From an uncultured Collinsella sp. (GTDB taxonomy: Bacteria > Actinomycetota > Coriobacteriia > Coriobacteriales > Coriobacteriaceae): a DNA stretch of 64,000 nucleotides. Below are positions 18,310 to 26,179 of the stretch, piece by piece (position 1 is the first letter of the stretch; every line of letters starts with the position of its first letter). A program made the position numbers and the translations under genes. The notes under the pieces are model-generated. The model had not been told where the DNA came from. It made no database searches and worked only from the letters and a program-made list of their open reading frames with translations. The stretch lies in assembly GCA_938023705.1 (NCBI GenBank), contig CALJDJ010000095.1:4237-68236 (forward strand), written 5' to 3'.

Positions 18310-18342
18310 TTGGCGCAATGGGGTCAGGTTACTTTGCACCAA
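18310..18342. repeat. REP-type palindrome C (TTGGYGCAA arms)
   Basis: TTGGCGCAA and TTGCACCAA enclose GGGGTCAGGTTAC. It has the same layout as the other REP-type sites here, with a GGGGTCAGGTT core. It lies in the 333-base gap upstream of pcrA. Read on the minus strand, TTGTCA and TAACCT could act as a pcrA promoter, but that is weak. Nothing else is seen in this gap apart from the terminator at 18418. Confidence 0.6.
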
Positions 18343-18417
18343 TCTATTGACAATCACGAAACCGCCGATGTCATGGCAGCAGCAGCGAGCGACGGTCAGA
18401 GCGAACAAATTGGCATG

Positions 18418-18459
18418 AAAAGGGGGCGGCATAGACCTTTTGGTCATGCCACCCTCTTT
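18418..18459 (-). terminator. Rho-independent terminator of uppP
   Basis: A stem of about 18 base pairs (AAAGAGGGTGGCATGACC on the minus strand pairing with GGTCTATGCCGCCCCCTTT) encloses AAAA and ends in a T-run on the minus strand. Confidence 0.85.
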
Positions 18460-18503
18460 GAATGACAAGCTGTCGCTCTGGCCGCCGCGCAGCGTCGACT
18501 AAG

Positions 18504-19484
18504 TTAAAGGCCGAGCATCGGCTCCAGAACGAAGAAGTATGCGAGCACTACGATGCCCAGGATGATGCGGTAAACACCGAAGCACTTAAAGTCGTGACGG
18601 CGGACGAAACCCATGAGCCACTTGATGGCGATGAGCGAAACCACAAAGGCAACAACGCAGCCCACGCCCAAGATGGCGATCTCGTTGGTGCCGAACGTGC
18701 CGCCCTTGATGAAGTACTTGACCAGCTTGAGCGCACTCGCGCCAAACATGACAGGGATGGCTAGGAAGAACGTGAACTTAGACGCCACCGAGCGCGTGCA
18801 GCCCAAAAGCAGGCCGCCGATGATGGTAGAACCGGAGCGAGACGTACCGGGCACCAGCGAAAGCACCTGGAAGCAGCCGATACCCAGCGCAGTCTTCCAG
18901 CTGAGGTCCTCGAGCGTGGCGATGGAGCCAAAGTCCAGGTTCTCGTCATCGTCCTCATCCTCAGCGGTAGCCGTGGCGGGCGCCGCAAAGTGCGCACCGG
19001 CGGGACGTCCACCCGACACCACAGCACGCGAACCAAACGAACCGGCAACGGCCATTTCCTCGCGCTTGTTTGCGCGCCAGTTCTCGATCACGATAAACAG
19101 CACGCCGTACACGATGAGCGCCAGCGCCACGACGGGAGCATTGTAGAAATGCTCCTCCATCCAGTCGTTGAGCGGCAGGCCGATCGCCGCCGCAGGAATG
19201 CAACCGAGCACAATCTTGCCCCACAGCACCCAGGTGTCGCGACGGCCCTCCTTGCCCTTGCTGGGCGAGAACGGATTGAGCTCATGGAAGAACAGCACAC
19301 AGACGGCCAAAATGGCGCCAAGCTGAATCACGACCAGGAACATATTCCAGAACGTCTCGCTCACGTTCATCTTGACGAACTCGTCCACCAAGATCATGTG
19401 ACCCGTCGACGAAACGGGCAGCCATTCGGTGATGCCCTCGACCAGGCCCATGAAGGCAGATTTTAGAAGCTCGATAATATCCAA
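18504..19484 (-). CDS. uppP: Undecaprenyl-diphosphatase UppP/BacA
   Basis: This membrane enzyme recycles undecaprenyl diphosphate for cell-wall synthesis and can give bacitracin tolerance. The protein starts DIIELLKSAFMGLVEGITEW and has the catalytic EGITEWLPVSSTGHMIL and PGTSRSGSTI motifs plus about eight membrane segments. The TTG at 19484 is chosen because GAGGGGG lies just upstream; the upstream open frame has no ribosome site. A cytoplasmic loop is enlarged by about 55 residues, with an acidic run (EDEDDDENLD) not found in typical UppP. Confidence 0.95.
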   Translation of the reverse strand: MDIIELLKSAFMGLVEGITEWLPVSSTGHMILVDEFVKMNVSETFWNMFLVVIQLGAILAVCVLFFHELNPFSPSKGKEGRRDTWVLWGKIVLGCIPAAAIGLPLNDWMEEHFYNAPVVALALIVYGVLFIVIENWRANKREEMAVAGSFGSRAVVSGGRPAGAHFAAPATATAEDEDDDENLDFGSIATLEDLSWKTALGIGCFQVLSLVPGTSRSGSTIIGGLLLGCTRSVASKFTFFLAIPVMFGASALKLVKYFIKGGTFGTNEIAILGVGCVVAFVVSLIAIKWLMGFVRRHDFKCFGVYRIILGIVVLAYFFVLEPMLGL

Positions 19485-19733
19485 AGGGACCCCCTCGTTA
19501 GACACCCGCCGGTAGATGTTCTGCGGACGATGCGGGCGATGTCCCATTATCAACCGTTGGCGGTGCGCCTGCGCCTACCCTTACCAAAAAACTCGCCCGT
19601 TCACAGAATTGCGAGCGGTCAAACCGAAATCCTTGGGTATAACTGCAACAAGATAAAGTGTCCGGCGGCCAACGCACCCGCGCCCGCCCGACGCACGAGC
19701 CCCGCGCCCGTGCGATAGACCAAGGAGGAAACC

Positions 19734-20171
19734 ATGAACGAGGGTTACACCAAGGTATTTGTTTCACTCGACGGTACTGAGCAGCAGGATTTTGTGCTCG
19801 CACGCGCCATCAAGGTCGCCGCGAACAACGGCGCCAAGCTGATTATCGGCCACGTTATCGATTCCACGGCGCTCGAGAGCGCCGGCTCCTATCCGGTCGA
19901 TTTGGTCAACGGTCTGGAGGAGGCCTTTAAGAACTCCATCGAAAAGCAGCTCGAAGAGGCCAAGGCCAATCCCGATATTCCCGAGGTCGAGGTCATGATA
20001 CGTGCCGGTCGTATTCGCGAGACGCTCAAAGACGAGATGCTCGACGTGGTCAAGCCCGACCTGGTGCTCTGCGGCGCTCGCGGCCTGTCCTCGATCAAGT
20101 ATGCGCTTCTGGGTTCGATTTCGACGTTCCTGCTGCGCAATACCGACTGCGACATTTTGGTCGTAAAGTAG
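19734..20171 (+). CDS. Universal stress protein, UspA family
   Basis: This 145-aa protein has a single Usp domain: KVFVSLDGTEQQD at the N-terminus and the nucleotide-binding GARGLSSIKYALLGSIST at the C-terminus, followed by a DILVVK strand. Usp proteins bind ATP or other nucleotides and aid stress survival; the specific role is unknown. AAGGAGGAAACC precedes the ATG. It stands alone with its own terminator. Confidence 0.93.
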   Translation: MNEGYTKVFVSLDGTEQQDFVLARAIKVAANNGAKLIIGHVIDSTALESAGSYPVDLVNGLEEAFKNSIEKQLEEAKANPDIPEVEVMIRAGRIRETLKDEMLDVVKPDLVLCGARGLSSIKYALLGSISTFLLRNTDCDILVVK

Positions 20172-20184
20172 CGTTGCTCCCACC

Positions 20185-20277
20185 GGCCGCGGGGCCTGCG
20201 GGGTTTCCACGGGCACGTCCTCGCCGCGTTGCGGCTGCGGGATGTGCCCTTAGGAAACCCCTCCCGGCCTCGCGGCC
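20185..20277. repeat. Nested inverted repeat (cruciform) after the usp gene
   Basis: Three paired blocks nest around a centre: GGCCGCGGGGCC with GGCCTCGCGGCC, GGGGTTTCC (20200) with GGAAACCCC (20253), and GGGCAC (20211) with GTGCCC (20244). The centre holds CGCCGC facing GCGGC. It is non-coding and precedes the terminator, so the usp mRNA would carry it as a structured 3' UTR, unless it is an independent repeat element. Confidence 0.6.
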
Positions 20278-20318
20278 TTCGCAGCCTTACTTCAGCGAGT
20301 TGGCTGATAAAAGATGGC

Positions 20319-20350
20319 GTGCCGCCCCGTTTGGGGCGGCACGTTTTGTT
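20319..20350 (+). terminator. Rho-independent terminator of the usp gene
   Basis: GTGCCGCCCC and GGGGCGGCAC form a perfect ten-base stem around GTTT, followed by GTTTTGTTT. Confidence 0.92.
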
Positions 20351-20396
20351 TGGGCTGCACGTTTTTGTTTTGGGAGATCCATTTGAGCCTCATAGT

Positions 20397-20457
20397 TATG
20401 TTCACGTTCGGGAACATAACGCCAGTTGCCTTAGCTAAGTTCACGTTCGGGAACATA
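20397..20457. repeat. Tandem pair of 19-base palindromic sites
   Basis: GTTCACGTTCGGGAACATA occurs twice, ending at 20418 and 20457. The first copy has the flanking bases TAT, giving TATGTTC facing GAACATA. The spacing and repetition look like a regulator binding site, but the pair lies between the usp terminator and the 3' end of the convergent kinase gene, so no promoter target is obvious. Confidence 0.5.
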
Positions 20458-20483
20458 GCCGTCCGCAGCGCAAGACGGCCCGG

Positions 20484-21527
20484 CTACTCAAAGTATTGGA
20501 ACTTGTTCGTCGAGAAGGCGAACGTTACGACAAAGCCTTCGCCGGAGTCGGATGCCGCCGTGACGTCGATGCCCATCTTGGAGCATAGGCGCGCCACCAG
20601 GTAGAGGCCGATGCCCGTTGCGCGCTTGGTGGTGCGGCCGTTGTCGCCGGTAAAGCCCTTCTCGAACACGCGCGGCAGGTCTGCCGCACACACGCCGCAG
20701 CCGTTGTCCGCAACGGTGAGCTCGATGCGCTCGCTCGCCAGGCCCTCGTCCAGTAACGCGCCCGAAAACACGATCTTCGCGCCGTCCTCGCGCGCATATT
20801 TAATGCTGTTCTGAATGAGCTGGCCCAGGATAAACTCGAGCCATTTTTCGTCGGTAAAGACCTCGAAGTCGAGGTTCTCGCACACCGGAGCCACGTGCGC
20901 CGCAATGAGCTCGCGCGCGTTGGCCTTAATCGCACCCGTCACCAAGGTCTTAAGGTCCCAGCGGCGAATCAGGTAGTCGCGCTCCACGACTTCCGAGCGC
21001 GCGTAGTACAGCGCCTGGTCGATATAGCGTTCCACGCGAGCCAACTCACGACCCAGGTCATCGACACGTGTTGGGTCATCTGCGCCGCCGTCGAGGTTTT
21101 CCAGAATCAGGTGAGCCGCCGCCAGGGGCAGCTTGGCCTCGTGGACCCAGCTCTCGATATAGTCGCGATAGTCTTCGGTCTGACGCCGGCCCTCGGCAAC
21201 CTCGTCGCAGGCGGCTTTGCCCACCCGGCACAGGACCTCGTACTCGAGCTCGCCCTCGGCATAGGTTGGGCATTGCACCATCTCCTGCACCCATGCGGGA
21301 CTCTCGAGCTCCTCTGCCGCGCGCTCCAACTGACGCAGAAAACGGCGACGGCGAGCGTACTCGATCACGATGCCGAGCATACCGAAGATAAAGGACACGC
21401 CAACCGCCACGACCACGATAGAAACGGGTGCGCCGGCGACCGTCAGCACAAAGCAGCTCAGCAGCACGCCGCACGTCCACACGGCGACGGGAAGCAGTGC
21501 ATCTTTAAAGAACTTGCCAAACGACAT
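20484..21527 (-). CDS. Sensor histidine kinase, intramembrane-sensing (BceS-like)
   Basis: This 347-aa kinase has two N-terminal membrane helices with almost no extracellular loop, then a DHp helix with DYRDYIESWVHEAKLPL (phospho-acceptor His129). The WVHE-K-PL form is typical of Bce-type kinases. The ATPase domain has ILGQLIQNSIKYA (N box), ADNGCGV and GIGLYLVARLC. Bce kinases normally sense through a partner ABC transporter next to them; none is present here. It is downstream of its regulator gene with a nine-base gap. Confidence 0.93.
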   Translation of the reverse strand: MSFGKFFKDALLPVAVWTCGVLLSCFVLTVAGAPVSIVVVAVGVSFIFGMLGIVIEYARRRRFLRQLERAAEELESPAWVQEMVQCPTYAEGELEYEVLCRVGKAACDEVAEGRRQTEDYRDYIESWVHEAKLPLAAAHLILENLDGGADDPTRVDDLGRELARVERYIDQALYYARSEVVERDYLIRRWDLKTLVTGAIKANARELIAAHVAPVCENLDFEVFTDEKWLEFILGQLIQNSIKYAREDGAKIVFSGALLDEGLASERIELTVADNGCGVCAADLPRVFEKGFTGDNGRTTKRATGIGLYLVARLCSKMGIDVTAASDSGEGFVVTFAFSTNKFQYFE

Positions 21528-21536
21528 AGCCGGCCC

Positions 21537-22208
21537 CTAGACCGAATAGCCTTGGCCGCGATGCGTCGTCAAATACCCCTTGATGCCGATTTTTTCGAGC
21601 GTGGTGCGCAGGCGGTTGATGTTGACGGTGAGCGTATTGTCGTCCACGAAGGCGTCGGAGTCCCACAGGTCCTGCATGATGGCCGAGCGCGAGACGATCT
21701 TGCCCGCGCGGCTCAGGAGCAGCGAGAGAATGCGCAGCTCATTTTTGGTGAGCTCGGTGCTGTCGCCGGTCGCCGTGTTGGTGACCATAGAGCGGGCGAG
21801 GTCGAGCTCCAGCCCCTTGTGGACGAGCGTGCTGCGCTCGCCTGACGCCGCGGTGCGACGCAGCAGTGCGTTGATGCGCGCCACGAGTACGCGCGCGCTA
21901 TAGGGCTTGGGAACAAAGTCGTCCGCGCCGAGCGTCATGGCCATGACCTCGTCGATCTCGGTCGTGCGCGAGGTGAGGACGATGATGGGGACCTCGGATT
22001 CGCGGCGAACCTCGTGGCAGATATGCTGGCCGTCCTTGACGGGAAGCGTGAGGTCGAGCAGCACCAGGTCGGGCGCGGCGGCGAGAATATCGCGCGAGAC
22101 ATGCTCGAACGATTCGCAGGCCTCGATTTCAAACCCGGCGCGGGCAAGGATGTCGACAAGCTCACGACGAATGGGCTCGTCGTCCTCAACGATATAGATT
22201 AGCGCCAT
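21537..22208 (-). CDS. Response regulator, OmpR/BceR family
   Basis: This 223-aa regulator has a receiver domain with phospho-acceptor Asp52 (LVLLDLTLP), Thr/Ser switch (VLTSRTTEID) and Lys in FVPKPY. An OmpR-type winged helix follows (LTKNELRILSLLLSRAGKIVS ... DDNTLTVNINRLRTTLEKIG ... THRGQGYSV). The ATG at 22208 has GAGGGGAG upstream; the frame is open further but without a ribosome site. It would be phosphorylated by the kinase encoded just downstream. Target genes are unknown. Confidence 0.95.
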   Translation of the reverse strand: MALIYIVEDDEPIRRELVDILARAGFEIEACESFEHVSRDILAAAPDLVLLDLTLPVKDGQHICHEVRRESEVPIIVLTSRTTEIDEVMAMTLGADDFVPKPYSARVLVARINALLRRTAASGERSTLVHKGLELDLARSMVTNTATGDSTELTKNELRILSLLLSRAGKIVSRSAIMQDLWDSDAFVDDNTLTVNINRLRTTLEKIGIKGYLTTHRGQGYSV

Positions 22209-22387
22209 GGATTCCGCTCCCCTCTTGGTTGTCTTGCCACCATTATGGCTGCGAAACTGCAGGTGCGCGCCACGCACGTCGCCAAGGTGACAGAACTGTT
22301 CGCGAGCGGGGGCGTTTTGTCCGCCTCGCACTCGCAGCGGTGGCGGGAACCAAAATGATTCTTTAATCCCCGTCCCAGAATAATCAT

Positions 22388-23095
22388 TTAGCGGCGGGCG
22401 CGAAGCTTTTCGTAGCCGTCGGCAAAGAAGGCGACCGTCGCGGCATCAGACTCGGCGGCGTCGGCGTCGGTGGCAGGCACCACGCCGTGCTCGTCGCTTA
22501 CCAGGAACAAGGCGCCCTTGAGCTGTGCGGGAATGTCTACGCGCGTGACCGGGATGCCCTTGGTCTGGGCCAGCTGCTCAATGAGCGTCGCCGTGCCGCA
22601 CAGGCACTCGTCCGCCGGCGCCACAAAGGCAAGCTCGCCGTCGTCGACGGCAGCAAGCAGCTCGGGCGCCACGCCGGTTTCGTCGGCCTCGGAGCGGGCC
22701 TCGGCGGAGCGGGCGCGCAGCGCCTTGGCCGACGTGTCGGCCAGCGGCTCGTACTCCCCCACCGTCATGGCGGCGTTGCCGTTGATGTCGATCACCAGCA
22801 TAAGCACGCCGTCGTGCGCGGTGTAATCGCCCTCGGCAAGCGACCACTCAACGTGCTGTTTGGCCCAGCTGAGCATGTTATGGGTAAGCGGTTCGCCCTG
22901 CACCAGACGCTCGGACAGCGCACGGATGTGACGGTTGAGCATGGGCACCTTTTTGTTGGACATGCGCCAACGGCAGACAAGCGCGGGCTTGTCGAGCGTG
23001 AACTTCTCGACCGCCTCCTGATTGGCGCAAAAGTCCTCGTACGCACGCTGATCCTCGGCATTGCCAAACAGCTCGGCATCATCAATCTGGGGCAT
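22388..23095 (-). CDS. Conserved-looking hypothetical protein
   Basis: I do not recognise this acidic, soluble protein of about 235 aa. It has no signal peptide or membrane segment. It contains a patch CRWRMSNKKVPMLNRHIRAL near residue 40 and a region of strand-forming sequence (HDGVLMLVIDINGNAAMTVGEY). AAAGGT lies upstream of the ATG at 23095; an ATG eight codons earlier (23119) is possible. It is downstream of purH but separated from it by a terminator, so it has its own promoter or depends on readthrough. Confidence 0.8.
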   Translation of the reverse strand: MPQIDDAELFGNAEDQRAYEDFCANQEAVEKFTLDKPALVCRWRMSNKKVPMLNRHIRALSERLVQGEPLTHNMLSWAKQHVEWSLAEGDYTAHDGVLMLVIDINGNAAMTVGEYEPLADTSAKALRARSAEARSEADETGVAPELLAAVDDGELAFVAPADECLCGTATLIEQLAQTKGIPVTRVDIPAQLKGALFLVSDEHGVVPATDADAAESDAATVAFFADGYEKLRARR

Positions 23096-23136
23096 GGTCA
23101 TACCTTTCGTGTTAGTCATTCCGTCCTCTTATACCA

Positions 23137-23171
23137 AAAAGACGGCCCTCCAAACGGAGCGGCCGTCTTTT
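23137..23171. terminator. Bidirectional-looking terminator after purH
   Basis: AAAAGACGGCC pairs with GGCCGTCTTTT, with an inner CTCC/GGAG stem and AAAC loop. The A-run and T-run make it usable on either strand; purH on the minus strand is the obvious user. Confidence 0.9.
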
Positions 23172-23200
23172 GCAGAGATTATTTTGTCCCAGGGCGAAAC

Positions 23201-24808
23201 TTAGTGCCTAAAGTGGCGGGCGCCCGTAAAGACCATAGCAATATTGTGCTCGTTGCAGGCCTGGATGCTCTCGTCGTCGCGCTTGGAGCCGCCGGGCTGA
23301 ATGATGCAGGTCACGCCGTGCGCGGCAAGCACGTCGACGTTGTCGCGGAACGGGAAGAACGCGTCGCTTGCGCAAGCAAAGCCGCCCTTCTCCACGCCCT
23401 CGCGCTCGCAGAAGTCCTCGGCACGCTCGCAGGCCAGCAACGCGGAATCCACGCGGTTGGGCTGGCCGGGGCCCATGCCAATGCCGGCCTTGCCCTTAGA
23501 GACCAGGATGGCGTTGGACTTGACGCCCTTGCAGACCTTCCAGGCAAACTCGAGCTCGGCCATCTCGGCGTCGGTGGGCTTGCGGTCGGTGGGGAACGTA
23601 AAGGTCGCGGGATCCTCGGTCACGTGGTCGACCTCCTGCACCAGCATGCCGCCGTCGATGGAGCGCAGCTCCACCTGGGCGCCGTGGTCCACGCCGCCGG
23701 TCGCCAGCACGCGCAGGTTGGGGCGCTTGGCCATGCGCTCGAGCGCCTCGGCAGTGTAGCTCGGGGCGATGATAACCTCGACGAACTGCTTGTTCTGGTC
23801 GGCGAAATGCTCAACCAGCTCATAGGGTACCTCGCGGTTGCAGGCGATGATGCCACCGAAGGCGCTCTTGGGATCGCAGGCGAAGGCGCGGTCGTAGGCA
23901 GCCGTGATGTCCTCGGCAACGGCGGAGCCGCAGGGGTTCTGATGCTTGAGGATCACGCAGGCCGGCTCGTCGAACTCTCGGACCAGGTTCCAGGCGGCAT
24001 CGGCGTCCAGATAGTTGTTGTAGCTGAGCGGCTTGCCCTGGATCTGCTCGGAGCCCACAAGCGGGAACTGAGAGCTCGCGGTGTTCTCGCAGCCCTCGGC
24101 AAAGCGATAGACCGTGGCCTTCTGCTGCGGGTTCTCGCCGTAGCGCAGGTCGTCGACCTTCTCCAGCGAGATCTCGAGCTTGGTAGAGGTGTCCGCCACG
24201 TCGCTTGCCTGGGCGGCGAGCCAACGGGAGATAGCCGTGTCGTAGGCGGCGGTAGTCTGGTAGACCTTCACCTGCAGGCGACGACGGGTGGAAAGCGTGG
24301 TGCAACCGCCGGTCTCGCGCATCTCGGCAAGGACGGCGTCGTAGTCGGCCGGGTCGGAGATGACGGTAACGCTCGCGGCGTTCTTGGCGGCAGAGCGCAG
24401 CATGGAGGGGCCACCGATGTCGATGTGCTCGATGGCATCCGCAAAGGTGACCTCGGGGTTGGCAACGGTCTTCTCGAACTCGTACAGGTTGACGACGACC
24501 AGGTCGATCAGCTTAATGCCGTGCTGAGCGGCTTCCTGCATGTGCTGCTCGGAATCGCGACGGGCAAGCAGCGCGCCGTGAACCTTGGGATGCAGCGTCT
24601 TGACGCGGCCGTCCATCATCTCGGGATAGCCCGTAAACTCCTCGATGGGGGTTACGGGAACGCCCGCGTCCTCGATGGCACGAGCCGTGCCGCCCGTAGA
24701 GATGATCTCGACGCCAAAGTCGTCAACCAGCGTCCGTGCGAAATCGACGACGCCCGTCTTATCGGTAACCGAGATCAACGCGCGTGCGATCTTCACATCA
24801 GATCCCAT
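23201..24808 (-). CDS. purH: Bifunctional AICAR formyltransferase / IMP cyclohydrolase
   Basis: PurH catalyses the last two steps of purine synthesis to IMP. The 535-aa protein has the cyclohydrolase domain at the N-terminus (ALISVTDKTGVVDFARTL, IISTGGTARAIEDAG, GRVKTLHPKVHGALLARRD) and the transformylase domain at the C-terminus (LRYGENPQQKATVYR, KHQNPCGSAVAE, SDAFFPFRDNVDVLAAHGV, IIQPGGSKRDDE). Length is standard. CAGGAGGA precedes the ATG. It is a single-gene unit divergent from the GNAT gene. The 277-base gap upstream (24809-25085) shows no riboswitch or other structure that I can support. Confidence 0.97.
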   Translation of the reverse strand: MGSDVKIARALISVTDKTGVVDFARTLVDDFGVEIISTGGTARAIEDAGVPVTPIEEFTGYPEMMDGRVKTLHPKVHGALLARRDSEQHMQEAAQHGIKLIDLVVVNLYEFEKTVANPEVTFADAIEHIDIGGPSMLRSAAKNAASVTVISDPADYDAVLAEMRETGGCTTLSTRRRLQVKVYQTTAAYDTAISRWLAAQASDVADTSTKLEISLEKVDDLRYGENPQQKATVYRFAEGCENTASSQFPLVGSEQIQGKPLSYNNYLDADAAWNLVREFDEPACVILKHQNPCGSAVAEDITAAYDRAFACDPKSAFGGIIACNREVPYELVEHFADQNKQFVEVIIAPSYTAEALERMAKRPNLRVLATGGVDHGAQVELRSIDGGMLVQEVDHVTEDPATFTFPTDRKPTDAEMAELEFAWKVCKGVKSNAILVSKGKAGIGMGPGQPNRVDSALLACERAEDFCEREGVEKGGFACASDAFFPFRDNVDVLAAHGVTCIIQPGGSKRDDESIQACNEHNIAMVFTGARHFRH

Positions 24809-25085
24809 GCAGTCCTCCTGTCTGGTACGCCGCCGTGCTCTGTGAGTCGGTGATACGTCGATCTGCAGCGCTCGCGCAGCGGCATTGAAAATACTGATTT
24901 AATGTAGCGCATCGAGCGCGTCGATGCACCCCGCAACGGTCGCATGTGCAGAAAAAGCTTGCGAGCGGAGGGCATGGGCGCAGCACCGGGCGCGGTGAGT
25001 TCATGGAACACAGGGGCACCATAATTAGATGCCAATGGCGTGGTAGAACTGTGCTCGATATGCATCCGCAAAAGAAAGAGGCACT

Positions 25086-25727
25086 ATGGTCTCGCGGGTT
25101 CTCTACCGACCGTTTGACACCGAAGACTTCGACGCCATCGCGCTGATTCTGCAGCAGCTTTGGCATAACAATTCGGATAACGATGAGTACAACCGCCTTG
25201 AGGCCGCGTGCGACCTTGCCTACTGCCTTTCGTCGTCGACGTTTTCGCAGGTTGCGGTGATTGACGGTCAGGCGCGTGGCATTTCGCTCGCGCGTGCGGG
25301 ACAGAGCTCCGGCGCCACCGTTAAGGAACATTGGATGGATACCGAACGCGCGCTGCTATCGCAGATGCGTGAGCTGGAGCCCGATGCCTGCGCCGAGTAT
25401 CTCTCGTTTGTACGCGCAACCATCCGAACCAACAACCGTCTGCTCGAGAGCAGCCCGTTGCCGCACGACAACGAGGTCACGCTGCTTGCCGTGGATCGCG
25501 ATGTCCATGGCCTGGGCGTTGGCACGGTTCTGCTCGATGCCGCAGTCTCGCACCTGTCCTCGCTTGGAGCGACGAGGGCGCACCTGTACACCGACTCCAA
25601 CTGCTCGTGGAAGTTCTACGAGTTGCACGGCTTTAAGCGCACGGCCACGCACCGCGCCAACCGCGAAGAGCGCCGCCACGCCATGCCGCGCGAAAGCTTC
25701 CTCTACGAACTCGATCTAACAGCCTAG
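25086..25727 (+). CDS. GNAT family N-acetyltransferase
   Basis: This 213-aa acetyltransferase has the acetyl-CoA-binding motif A near VDRDVHGLGVGTVLLDAA and the C-terminal motif B with SCSWKFYELHGFKRT. The N-terminal half has no hallmark of a specific substrate. The GNAT fold is clear from motif A; the acceptor is unknown. It is divergent from purH and convergent with the DUF2207 gene. Confidence 0.9.
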   Translation: MVSRVLYRPFDTEDFDAIALILQQLWHNNSDNDEYNRLEAACDLAYCLSSSTFSQVAVIDGQARGISLARAGQSSGATVKEHWMDTERALLSQMRELEPDACAEYLSFVRATIRTNNRLLESSPLPHDNEVTLLAVDRDVHGLGVGTVLLDAAVSHLSSLGATRAHLYTDSNCSWKFYELHGFKRTATHRANREERRHAMPRESFLYELDLTA

Positions 25728-25744
25728 CCCAAGCAGCCACACCT

Positions 25745-25812
25745 AGTCATTTAAGAACGTCCCCAATGACTGATCCCCAACAACTAGTCATTTAAGTCTG
25801 TCCCTAATGAGT
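25745..25812. repeat. REP-type palindromes D1 and D2 in tandem
   Basis: AGTCATT ... AATGACT (25745-25771) and AGTCATT ... AATGAGT (25785-25812) enclose AACGTCCCC and CTGTCCC cores. They are two tandem copies of the same module with the design seen at 11852, 13117, 18310 and 28239. Confidence 0.7.
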
Positions 25813-25836
25813 GGCCTAGGGGGTTTGTAGATAGCC

Positions 25837-26066
25837 GTGGTCAAAATACATCAAATATGAGTACTGTTACCTTTTTAGTAGCAGCGATTCGGGGCATTTT
25901 TGATGCTTATAGGCATGACGACCAGCTGCACGAGCTGACGTAACTCCCCAAATGTTCAATAAAATGGGCTCCTAACGAGAAGTACTCTCATTAGGAGCCC
26001 ATTATTATGTGCAAACATATGTGACCAACGCAGCAACAGTACTCATATTTGGCATTTTTTGTCCAC
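25837..26066. mobile_element. MITE-like element with terminal inverted repeats
   Basis: A perfect 17-base repeat CAAATATGAGTACTGTT (25852-25868) appears inverted at 26035-26051. Weaker similarity extends 15 bases outward on both sides, giving termini of about 32 bases. The 230-bp unit encodes nothing and holds a strong hairpin in its centre. It fills the gap between two convergent genes. No target duplication is clear. Confidence 0.6.
25963..26003. terminator. Bidirectional terminator hairpin inside the MITE-like element
   Basis: AATGGGCTCCTAA and TTAGGAGCCCATT form a perfect 13-base stem, with an inner GAGA/TCTC stem, flanked by A- and T-rich ends on both sides. It can serve both the GNAT gene and the DUF2207 gene that converge here. 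Confidence 0.85.
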
Positions 26067-26179
26067 TGCCCCTTGCGCGAAGGTCCTCAGCGGAAAGTTT
26101 GACCCGTTTCGATGCACAAAAATGGGATGAATCTTCCCTGGCAACCGCCCAGAAAGATCCACCCCAAAGCAAGCGCTCA

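Noticed and set aside
18181..18468. Possible 95-aa minus-strand gene upstream of pcrA
   Set aside because: It overlaps the uppP terminator and a REP palindrome, and its composition is not protein-like.
22487..24853. A very long plus-strand open frame (788 codons) opposite purH
   Set aside because: It runs antisense to purH and part of the next gene. purH has all its motifs, and the frame lacks a ribosome site and any recognisable domain; long antisense frames are usual in GC-rich genes.
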